From NCBI RefSeq assembly GCF_050947875.1, contig NC_134570.1, forward strand, positions 202,443,750 through 202,507,749: DNA of 64,000 bases, in the 5' to 3' direction. The notes beneath the pieces were generated by a model, which saw only the letters and a program-made list of their open reading frames with translations, made no database searches and was not told where the DNA came from. A program made the translations under genes and the position numbers. How positions within the stretch are numbered: position 1 is the stretch's first letter; the number at the start of each line of letters is the position of its first letter. Source of the DNA: Dermacentor variabilis (lineage: Eukaryota; Arthropoda; Arachnida; Ixodida; Ixodidae). Shown here piece after piece: positions 55,678 through 64,000 of this stretch.

Positions 55678-56090
55678 GAGGACTGCGCGTTTGTCTAAAG
55701 TTTACTCATGAAACCACACTTTATTCGCAGTAAGACTCCCTGCCCTTGAAGAACTTGGCTGTCTACTATAAGAAGTATAATATGGTATTCCGCAATATTG
55801 ATCACTTTGGAAATGTCCAGAGTAAGTAGGCCCATATATTGCTTATGGCGACGGGCCTGCTGTCCAGATAGACGTGTGCGCACCAGGTTGACAACCCTGT
55901 CCACCACCTCTGACATCTCATGCAACCAGCATGAGCCGTCCTTGCCCGACCGCTTATGACTACTGCCCGTTACCCATGCATCTGTTGCTAATAATTCACT
56001 TAGCAAGTGGTGGAAGTGCTGGTTTTCGACCACCATGAAACTTCTAAGTCGCACTCTACCCATCATCAGGCCCGACGACTCATGCACTCC
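55678..56090 (-). repeat. dispersed coding-like repeat, longer copy (partner 12386-12640)
   Basis: Minus-strand frame of 130 codons containing VVENQHFHHLLSELLATDAW, SCWLHEMSEVVDRVVNLVRT and LLTLDISKVINIAEYHII. The 12386 copy preserves part of the same peptide. Unknown family. It directly precedes a gypsy gag fragment. Confidence 0.45.
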
Positions 56091-56099
56091 TCCAACAGT

Positions 56100-57045
56100 G
56101 TCCTCACCCTAGTTTGTGCCGGTTTCGTGCATCAGCTAGACCCCCTTGTCTTCGCCGGCACCGATGACAAAGACGTTTAAGATTAGATATCCTCTTGCGA
56201 GTAAATGCCCATAACCAGTGGGACGAGGTTACGAAGTTGAGAAACGTCACATTCTATCTCTCGGCCGTTGGGAAACTATGGTTTCTAAACCATGAAGGCA
56301 ACCTCACTTTATGGTTGGCCTTGAAGACCAGCTTTGGCCAAGTTTTCGGTCGACCAGCAGTACCAAAGCTTCCTGTAGAACAAGGCTTGCATATGCGGTT
56401 CCAAGAGATCGGAGAGAATTGCACGAGCTATATTGAGGCCATTGTTGACCTTTTCAAACTGGTTAACGCGTCGATATCAGAGGAGAAGCTAAAACATATA
56501 TTGAACGGTGTTAAGGACGACGCGTTCCAAATGTTATTATCGAAGAGTCCTCACACTGCCGTAGAAGTGATCGAATTGTGTCCGACTTACCACAAGTTGC
56601 GCAGGCAACGACTTCACACCCGACTTCCCATTGCACCCGCCGAGTCTCAGTCAACCCTTCGAGTCGACGACAACCGTGCTACTCTGTTCGTATAACTTCA
56701 GGAGTTCGATCACGCAGCGGTCGCTCGCCAGCTATCTTTGATGTCTTGTGTCTCGGGAGCACCACCCCCTTTGTCACCTTTAATACGCGAGTTCATTTAA
56801 GAGCAAGTTTCTCAAGTCGTTCCTGCAGCCCGTGAACAGACACCGGTCACTGCACCTTTCCCGTACGCTGAAGAACTTTCCCGCTCACGTCTACAAACGA
56901 TCCTGCCGCCCCCTAATCATCGACAGCCGACATTTATACCGCCACCTCTGCCACTTCCAGACCGCCAGCATTTTCCTTCTATGCCGCTACCAGACCGACA
57001 TCATCTTCCGACTCTTCAACCACGACTCGGACCTCCACAAGTGGT
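56100..57045 (+). pseudogene. second Ty3/gypsy gag fragment
   Basis: DPLVFAGTDDKDV-like start, then HNQWDEVTKLRNVTFYLSAV, KLWFLNHEGNLTLW, CTSYIEAIVDLFKLVNAS and KLKHILNGVKDDAFQMLLSK (166-codon frame 56195-56695). Further on, in other frames, are QEFDHAAVARQLSLMS and a Pro-rich linker (PPLPLPDRQHFPSMPLPDRH). It ends before any zinc knuckle at about 57045, where a minus-strand LINE ORF1 begins. Related to but clearly different from the gag at 13629. Confidence 0.75.
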
Positions 57046-57386
57046 GCGCGAGGCACGAGGCACACTTCGGCTGAAATGGCTCTCCGTCCACTGGCTTTCT
57101 TAATTCGTAAATACGGCACACTCGCAGGTCGGGCTGGGAACAGGCGTCTGTCTGATGCCCTTTTCCATGGCATGTTTTGCACACCTAAAGGGTAGCACGC
57201 AGAAGATGAAAAAGAAATTCGCCTCCATTTTAGCACGCCACCCGAGGTGGCAACGGGCCGCAGAAAGTAAGGGCGGAGCCCTTTTTTTCTCCGATCATTC
57301 TGGCTTGGATAAGTTGCACGTCTTGAGTCCGTATACGTATGTTTGCTATGATGGTGTGCGCTGGCGTCCCGGGAGGAAGTCCGTGT
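57046..57386 (-). pseudogene. I-group LINE ORF1, C-terminal zinc-knuckle part
   Basis: Minus-strand blocks: HGLPPGTPAHTIIANIRIRT, QLIQARMIGEKKGSALTFCG, then the knuckles CKTCHGKGHQTDAC and CRIYELRKPVDGEPFQPKC, matching the layout of the ORF1 at 53191-53457. The upstream part of the same ORF1 is at 60453-61160, so the LINE at 57387-60452 splits it. Truncated at 57046 by the gypsy junction. Confidence 0.7.
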
Positions 57387-60300
57387 AAACGAAGCATTCA
57401 AGCTGTCAATAGACAAGCTACGTATTGACAATAATACTTACATGTATGATCACGCATCTAACAAGGTCATTTCATCCCAAATATAGCTAGAAAACAGTAC
57501 TTGTTGAGACGTGCCGCAAATAACCCAATCAATTTCATCAGTACAGTCCATATCCTTGTCTTTCACTAACATTCGAAGCCTACTCCCAAAGCGCGATCTG
57601 GTGTGTTCTTTTATCGAAGACAGTCATTCAGACATTATCGTTTTGACAGAGACTTGGCTACGACCTGAAATAACCAACACCGAAATTTTTAATGATGGCC
57701 CTGTGTACAACGTATATAGGCATGACCGCACCGAAAAAAGAGGAGGTGGCGTCTTCGTAGTTGTTAATCGAAATATTTCGTCGCATATCATAGACACTAA
57801 CTCAGACCTTGAAATTATCTGGGTTGCATGCTCATCCTTATCTGTCAAATTATTAATTGGTTCTTGCTATCGTCCTCCTGATTGTGACCAAGCGTTTCTA
57901 GAATTACGTTACAGTATTGACAATGCAGCAAAACAATAGTCTGCTGAGAATATCTACATATTCGGCGACTTTACCTTCCGAACATTGATTGGCCGCAGCT
58001 ATCATCCCCTTGTAACAAGTCGGTTGAATTCATTAACTTCACCTTCGATTTCAACTTAATTCAAATTGTCAGAGAGCCCACTCGAGGAACTAATCTTCTA
58101 GGTCTGATTTTCACTAACGCTCCTGAAACAGTCGGCACAATTTCTTGTCTAGATGGTTTTAGTGACCATAAATTGCTTCAGTTACAAATTACCGTGCCTT
58201 TAAAATTTACGGGAGTCACGGTTAAACAGATTCGCGATTATAATAAGGCTAACTATGCTAAAATTAATACTGACCTAGATGCGTTCTTCAATGAAACCTT
58301 CTTGCCGTCTTTTCAAAATCTTAACATTGATGATAACTGGGTAGTTTTTAAAAACGTCATTTCCGCTTTAATTGTAAAGTACGTGCCTCTAGTCACAATA
58401 ACGAACGATAAATCTTAGCCTTGGTTTAATAAGTATATTCGTACTCTACGTAACAGAAAAAAACACTTATACATACGTGCTAAGAAACCGCGCGATGCTA
58501 ATTTAAGGGCTGAATATAAAAACGTGTTTAAAAAGTACTGCGCTGAAGTAACCTCGGCTAAAGACATGTACTACTTCCGCGACCTACCTTCATTACTTGC
58601 TTCTAATCCTAGAGTGTTTTGGCGAACCATTGCTCCAGGCACCACTATCCACCACATATCGCTACAAAAAGAGGACCAAATCGAGCTGTCAGATCAAGAG
58701 AGCGTATATGAATTCAATAGGTTCTTTTCATCTGTGTTTACTGTTGAAGGTCATTCCAAAATGCTCACTATTCCTGATCATGAATTTAGATACATGGAGC
58801 CCATTGCCATCACAATTCACGGAATCGCATGCCTCATTACTAACCTTAAGGTATCTTCCTCTGCTGGTCCAGATAACATATGTTCTAAAATCTTGAAGAA
58901 TACATTGTCTATCTCTAGCAAAATATTATGTCACATTTTTTCAAAATGTTTATCAACAGGCCATCTTCCTCTTGATTGGAAAGTTTGAAAAGTAATTCCA
59001 GTGTTTAAAAGTGGTAACATAAATATGGCGGAGAACTACCGCCCTATCTGGCTCACTTGCATATGTTCCAACATGCTTGAGCATATTATTGCGTCGAATA
59101 TTTATAACCACCTCGAGTTTAATAACTTCTTTTTTAATAACCAGCATGGGTTCCGAAAATATTTCGTGTGAAACGCAGTTACTAGAGTTCACCCCTGACT
59201 TGCACTTTAACATGGATAATAACCTTCAAACTGATTGCATCTTTCCTGACTACTCAAAAGCATTTGATCGCGTTGCTCACTGCCGCCTCATCGCTAAGCT
59301 ATCTGCTCTTACACTCGACTCCCTAACGCTATATTGGCTTCGTAACTTTCTATGTTTTCGCAAGCAGTTCACAGTGGTCAATAATTTTGCTTCTCCTTTT
59401 TCTGATGTCACATCCGCTGTTCCGCAGGGCAGCGTGCTAGGCCCTTTGCTTTTTTTTTATTTATATTATTAACCTACCTTCGAACATTTCTTCTTGCATG
59501 CGACTATTTGCTGACGACTGCATCGTATACCGCACTATTGAAAGTCATGATGATCCTTTGATCCTCGAAAAGGACCTTAACCTCGTTTATACTTAGTGTG
59601 ATAACGGACTTGTGACGTTGAACTCGAATAAATGCAAAACAATTTTGTTTACTCGTAAACAGTCACCTTATCTTCACGTATTCTCTACACAATGTTTCAC
59701 TGCCCCGTGCGGTGTCATATAAGTATTTAGGCTTGCATTTTACTTCCGATCTTTCATGGAAATTACATATCACCAACATTTGTGCTAAAGCGTCAGAAGC
59801 GCTGGGTTACTTACCTCGAAATTTGCGTCATTGCTCAGCTCATACACGCATATTGGCATATTTAACCTTCGTCGTTTGACTTTGCTTCATCCATCTGGTC
59901 GCCTCATCAAAATTATTTAATCTCAGTGCTGGAAGCCGTACAAAATAGAGCCGCTGGATTCATTTCATGTAACTATGACCGCCATTCCAGTATAACAAAA
60001 ATTAAGCTAGGCATTTCACTCCAGACGTTAAGTATTCGTCGTTCCGTCGCTCTTTTATGCTTAATACACAAATATACTCACAGCGTAACGCCATCCCCGC
60101 TGCCACTTGAAGAACCATTACGTTCATCCACGCGCCTTCATAATCACCTCAGTATCAAACGCATATTTGGTAAAACTAAAGCTTTCAATTCCTTGGCTTT
60201 GCCACAAGCCATCGCACTTTGGAACGATCTTCCAGATGCCGTTGTTTCAATCACTAACCGTGAACATTTCCGTGAGCGCTTATATACTCATTTTACAAAC

Positions 60301-60452
60301 TAAGACTGTATAATGATGCATTTTTTGTTCTGCTTACTGTTACTTTTCTTTGTTCTTGTTCATGCTCATCACGTATTTTATTTTGTAATCCCCCATCACT
60401 CAATGTCCCGACCGGAGCCTGTGATGCACTTCTAAATAAATAAATAAATAAC
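57387..60452 (+). mobile_element. 5'-truncated CR1-type LINE inserted into an ORF1
   Basis: Begins with the last codons of ORF1 (LSIDKLRIDNNTYMYDHASN, stop 57483-57485), then ORF2 (57511-60303), a 3' UTR and a taaataaataaa tail at 60432-60451. Both edges rejoin codons of a minus-strand ORF1 (SKLSEE on the right, HGLPPGT on the left). The truncated 5' end is typical of target-primed insertion. Confidence 0.85.
57511..60303 (+). pseudogene. ORF2 (endonuclease + reverse transcriptase) of the CR1-type LINE
   Basis: EN: SLSFTNIRSLLPKRDLV, SDIIVLTETWLRPEI, KRGGGVFVVVNRNISS, LLIGSCYRPPD, IYIFGDFTF and GFSDHKLLQ. RT: a pre-RT YFRDLPSLLASNPRVFW, SSSAGPDNICSKIL, FNNQHGFRKYF, IFPDYSKAFDRVAHCRL, TSAVPQGSVLGPLLFFYLYY, then RLFADDCIVYR in another frame (59500s) with FADD intact, and a C-terminal VQNRAAGFISCNYDR and IALWNDLPDAV to 60303. 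Stops at 57937, 58416, 58986 and later. Confidence 0.85.
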
Positions 60453-61160
60453 TCCTCCGATAGCTTACTCTCTGGTGGCAGCGTTACGTGTACGTCATGC
60501 GAAAGTCCGTTGATAGCGATGGAGCGGACTCGGCGTGGCCGCTCCGCGACCTCCTGACTCGATGTCGAGAGTATGGTGATATTGAAACCAGGCTTTATAC
60601 GGAGGAAACCTTTCTCATCTGTTATTTGGTAGTCCCAAGCCGTGGCAATTGCTTCGACGTTGGCCGGCGTGGTGAGAGCCTTCAAAGGTAGTCACTGATG
60701 GGGTCGGATAACTATCTTGAAGTCGCCCTTAGAGAGCGGAGCAAGTTTGAATATCCCTCTTCGTCGTTTCCTTAATTTAGCCGTGTTAGTGTGCCCGTTG
60801 AGTCCGTTTCTCGCTTGCGCTTTCGTTCCTGCTGCTTCTTTTGCCATAGTGTCAGGACTGTCTGCCAGTGGCCATACGTCCGCTGCCGTCCCCCGGCGTT
60901 GTGGGGAACGGAGCCTGCTTTTCCGTCTTCTGTTCTGTGTAGATGTGTTACGTCCATGTTCTCTGCTTTAACGGTCTCACCTTGCATTGTCGTCGTCGTC
61001 TTGAGTTCGCTAAGCGTTCCCTTAGCCATGCCCAGGCAGAAACGTTGCTTCCGTTCGCGTCCCGCACGCGAGGGAGCAGCACAGGCTACTGCGGCGAGCT
61101 GGCGTCGGGATTATAGACGCTGCCCCGTGCGTCCGGGTTTATTAGATATCTGGGCGCAGC
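60453..61160 (-). pseudogene. I-group LINE ORF1, N-terminal and middle part
   Basis: The minus strand begins with a basic N-terminus (MAKGTLSELKTTTT and LTLWQKKQQERKRKRETDS, 61029-60772), then KALTTPANVEAIATAWDYQI, TDEKGFLRIKPGFNITILST and GLSHDVHVTLPPESKLSEE to 60453, where the CR1-type LINE intrudes. It resembles the N-terminal domain of the ORF1 at 53530-54072. A 5' UTR probably extends to about 61170. Confidence 0.68.
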
Positions 61161-61309
61161 GAGCTTCACCTGGCGCCACGTAGGTAGCACGTCCATGTTC
61201 CTTGTATCCTCACGAGTCGGCTGGTATCTTGGTACTGTGGGTGGAAGTATTAGTTTTTCAAAAAACACATTGAAACGCAGGGCGCGATGCAAGCAGTACT
61301 GTGCTGCCC

Positions 61310-62120
61310 GGCGCCCCCTTGCAGCTCTCTGGAGCCAAGTACATCTCGTCCATAGGCCTTCACTCTGCTTAGTGGCAGGTCTCTAGATGACATGGACAAC
61401 GAAAAGACCGCTTTCATAACACCGGATGACAATTATCAATTGAAGGTGATGCCATCGGGCCATTGCAATGCCCCGGCAACCTTCGAGCGAATGATGAACT
61501 CTTCACTTCGCGGCTATAGATCAGCTCTGTACTGTGTGTTGCTGCCTTCTGTCTTCGTCATATTGCACTGCCCCTTCAATATGTTCAACCAGTATCAACT
61601 CGCCCAAGTGTCGATCCTTCTATATATGGTCCACTTGTCTTGATTATTTAGACGATATGATAGTTTCTTTTGTCCAGGTTTGAAAGTCACCTTACGAGTC
61701 TGTCGGCCATTCTTGATGTTTTCCGACGTGCCTGTTTGTAATTAAGCTCTTCCAAGTACCACTTTAGGCGTCGCCAGATTACTGTCCTCGGCCACCTTGA
61801 CAGTGCCACAGGAGTCCAACCCAACTCTATCAAGATGCGCACTGTCCGAACCCTTCCCGTGCCGTGATACACAGATGTCGGATGCTTTGTTGGACTACGC
61901 TCTTATTTCCTTCGCTTCATCATGAACTTTGCGGACACCGTCCGCCCGCTCATTGGCCTAACCAAAAACGATCTTTCCTTCCAAAGGGGCCCTGCGCAAG
62001 CCGAAGCCGAAGCCACCCTTGTCCACTTGCTAACGGCTCCCCCTTTTGCTGGATCACTACGACTCATCTGCTTCTCCTGAAATTCATACAGATGCCAGTG
62101 GCCATGGAATAGGGTCTGTT
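61310..62120 (+). pseudogene. Ty3/gypsy reverse transcriptase fragment
   Basis: Reads LSGAKYISSIGLHSA, DMDNEKTAFITPDDNYQLKV, MPSGHCNAPATFERMMNSSL, then a gap/frame change past the expected YLDD, LTSLSAILDVFRRA, RRQITVLGHLDSATGVQPN, VGLRSYFLRFIMNFADTVRP and a last TDASGHGIGSV-like block at 62100-62120. The catalytic YLDD region is degraded (61640s). It ends within the start of RNase H, where the dispersed repeat begins. It may belong with the gag at 56100-57045 (inference). Confidence 0.75.
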
Positions 62121-62694
62121 CGGCGTACTTGCACTTCCACTGTGGACGGCGGACATACCGCCTGAGCACCACTAGAGCGTGATCACTACTTGTCGAAATA
62201 TCCACCATCTCCAAGGAGGATTTGGTGACACCTAGACCGGAAATGTGAGACCCAACACTCTTTTAAACTGACCGCGATGAAATGTAACCGATCGTCAACT
62301 ATGTTTGTTTGTTTGTTTGTTTGTTTGTTTGTTTGCCTACAAGAGTGGCTCATCCCCACTATGGGGGATTAGCTAAGCGTGTGTTCCGATTCTGGCTAGC
62401 ATTGGAGAGTCTACTTAGACACCTAAGACACCTTCGAGGCCACGTAACGGAACGCATTTCGAGCCATCTGAAAGACGTGTGGAAGACGCTTCTGCGACGT
62501 GACGCCACCTCGCGGCGACCAGAAAAAATGAGAAAAGCGTACATTCTTTATATATGTTGTGTTTGTGCCTGTGAACCTATGAAAAATACTATTATTTACA
62601 GTAAGAGCTCAGGAAAGTGTGTATACGTTTTCTTGTGCGTAGACGACCTTCTGTCGGCTTTTCAATCGTCGTACTCAGCGGCCGCCATCCTTAG
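62117..62694. repeat. dispersed repeat (partner 28684-29225)
   Basis: Collinear with 28684-29225. Here it contains an expanded (TGTT)n at 62302-62335, and its right half forms the left arm of a long inverted repeat. Confidence 0.75.
62302..62335. repeat. (TGTT)n microsatellite
   Basis: tgtttgtttgtttg repeated about eight times, within the dispersed repeat. The partner copy has only two units (28873-28885). Confidence 0.95.
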
Positions 62695-63218
62695 ACAAAA
62701 AAGTAGACTGCGTCGTTATTGGCTGTGTTTCAATACTCGCCGTAGACGGCTAAGCGGACAGCAGCGGCCTTATCTCTCGTTCGAATTCTAACGAAGACGT
62801 CAAAGTAGGCACCTCCGCGAAGGCACCATCGAAGTCAGGAACCGATACAGGCTACTTCCCAGATCAAACAAGGTAGCGGCTGAGCAGGACGCTTGGAAAC
62901 ACAACAGGAATGTAGTCCGCGCACAAAAAACTGTAGTAAGGCTTTCCTCTGCCCTTATTTTACGCCACACCTTCTTTTCCATAGGTTCGCCGGTGCAAAG
63001 ACTTATAATACAGAAATAATGTGTACTTTTTGAGAACTTTTCATTGTCGCCGCGAGGTGCCGTCACGTCGAAGAAGCGTCTTCCATACGTCTTCGAGATG
63101 GCTCTGAACGCGTTGCAATGCATGGCCTCTAACTGTCTCGGCTGTCTCAGTAGCTGTTTACGTGGACTCTCTCCGATGCTGGCCAGAATTAGAACACACC
63201 CGCTGAATTCGACGCTGT
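62372..63218. repeat. long inverted repeat (arms ~325-350 bp)
   Basis: Left arm 62372-62694 matches the reverse complement of 62866-63218: gtgtgttc.gattctgg at the outer ends, ggaagacgcttct.cgacgtga inside, and tcagc.gc at the inner ends, with a ~170 bp spacer. Arms are moderately diverged. No coding content. Confidence 0.75.
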
Positions 63219-64000
63219 CTTCGTGAAGCTGTCTACTTTGACGTCCTTATGAGAATCTGAACGAGACTTAAGATGGCCGATTTCTGCTTAGCCGTCTACT
63301 TTGCCGTCTACGGTGATTATAGGAACGCAGCCTATGATTTTTTCACACTCTTGCTCTACTTCTCTGTGTTGCCTGGCTACAGATGTTTGAAAAAAAATGT
63401 TACAAATATATTTTCTTGTTACGGCTCTCGCCATATCAGAATTTTCTTAATCAGTAGAAGACTTTGACATGTTCACATTATAACTGAAATATCGCAAGCC
63501 AAACCTTCGCGGCAACCATGTGAAACCATCAGAATGAAGCCAAGTAATGCAATTATATTCTTTATGATCCGAAATCTAAAAAAGAATGTAAACGGGAGTG
63601 ACAGTGAAGAAGAGTACCACTGACCGACGGGGTGTCTTCAGATAATTGGAGACTAGGTGAGAGGGGTCGACTATTTTCAGTTTTCAACCACGTTATTGTA
63701 TAAAATGGAAAAATGGCTTTGCAGAAAGAAATCAACCTTCATTTTACGAAACTTAGCCCCGATTTCGTGAAAAAACTTCTTATTTCACTAAAGGTGGAAA
63801 AGAGCATTTTAACCAAGTCGTCTTAATCAAAAGAGCATTTTAATTCTAAGGTCTCTAGCACAAAAACTAATGTATTGTGCACCGCCAAAGTATTTTGGTC
63901 TATAGACATCACTAGTACTATTCACCTACGGAAACATAACTCACGGTGTTTCTTTTTCAAAAATGGCCAAACTTTGCTTTTTCAGTAAATGCGTCTGAAT
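63219..64000. other. no recognisable feature
   Basis: AT-rich flank with only short frames. A short segment near 63283-63330 weakly resembles the spacer of the inverted repeat. Nothing else recognised. Confidence 0.45.

Larger units (their letters stand above)
44440..55680 (+). mobile_element. I-group LINE (RNase H-bearing), interrupted by another LINE
   Basis: ORF1 (44564-45886), ORF2 EN-RT (45870-48648) and, after a 5.7 kb inserted LINE, the ORF2 RNase H and C-terminus (54338-55418), then a pyrimidine-rich 3' UTR to about 55680. The ORF2 reading crosses the insertion cleanly: codons for SPEKL at 48635-48648 and PYCTAISDYY resuming at 54340. Clade assignment (Jockey/I superfamily) follows from the knuckle ORF1, EN, RT and RNase H order. 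Many frameshifts. Confidence 0.82.

Noticed and set aside
61040..61180. A separate gene upstream of the ORF1 at 60453-61160
   Set aside because: It fits a LINE 5' UTR in position and composition. Short frames there have no recognisable motif.
1..64000. Endogenous viral element other than LTR retroelements
   Set aside because: I found no RNA-virus polymerase, nucleoprotein or envelope signature. RT-bearing frames all fit LINE, Penelope-like or Ty3/gypsy families.

Overview
This window looks like intergenic, repeat-dominated DNA from an arthropod. A hard tick (Ixodidae) is my best guess, because the LINE, Ty3/gypsy and Penelope remnants read like the families I associate with tick genomes. That assignment is inference from recalled family resemblance, not a database result. 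There are no bacterial-style operons, no rRNA and no convincing conserved host gene. Nearly every long reading frame belongs to a retrotransposon. The only host-gene candidate is a small two-exon frame at 42531-44030.

Layout. 1-1888: 5' half of a minus-strand LINE cut by the window edge (start of ORF2, then ORF1). 1892-12350: first copy of a ~5.1 kb duplicated unit, split by ~5.35 kb holding an RTE fragment (5460-6465) and a nearly full-length L2/CR1-like LINE (6490-10500, minus). 13423-28620: one decayed Ty3/gypsy element (5' LTR, gag, protease, RT, RNase H, integrase, 3' LTR) broken up by four insertions: a CR1-group LINE whose ORF1 carries a 2A-type peptide (14793-19572, minus), a LINE 3' scrap (22129-22532), a TTAA-flanked inverted-repeat DNA element (22875-24690) and an RT-deleted LINE (24779-28320, minus). 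28684-35040: dispersed repeats, a CR1-type 3' fragment with a (TAAA)n tail, tRNA-derived SINE heads, a degenerate trinucleotide tract and a Penelope-like fragment. 35059-40195: second, uninterrupted copy of the duplicated unit, running straight into a palindromic repeat cluster (39999-41683) and a small foldback element (41821-41932). 42070-44030: an LTR-like fragment and the two-exon candidate, whose intron holds three ~160 bp tandem repeats. 44440-55680: a plus-strand RNase H-bearing I-group LINE, interrupted by a second I-group LINE on the minus strand (48649-54337). 55678-62120: a second gypsy gag fragment, a minus-strand I-group ORF1 split by a plus-strand CR1-type LINE (57387-60452), and a gypsy RT fragment. 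62117-63218: a dispersed repeat arranged as a long inverted repeat.

The parts do not form a pathway. What the window records is an order of insertion: gypsy and I-group elements were hit by later LINEs and DNA elements, and the duplicated unit was copied or existed empty before two LINEs entered one copy. The most notable element is the LINE at 14793-19572, which combines two copies of a signal-peptide-like start, an intact D-V-E-A-N-P-G-P motif and nearly intact ORF1 and ORF2 frames.
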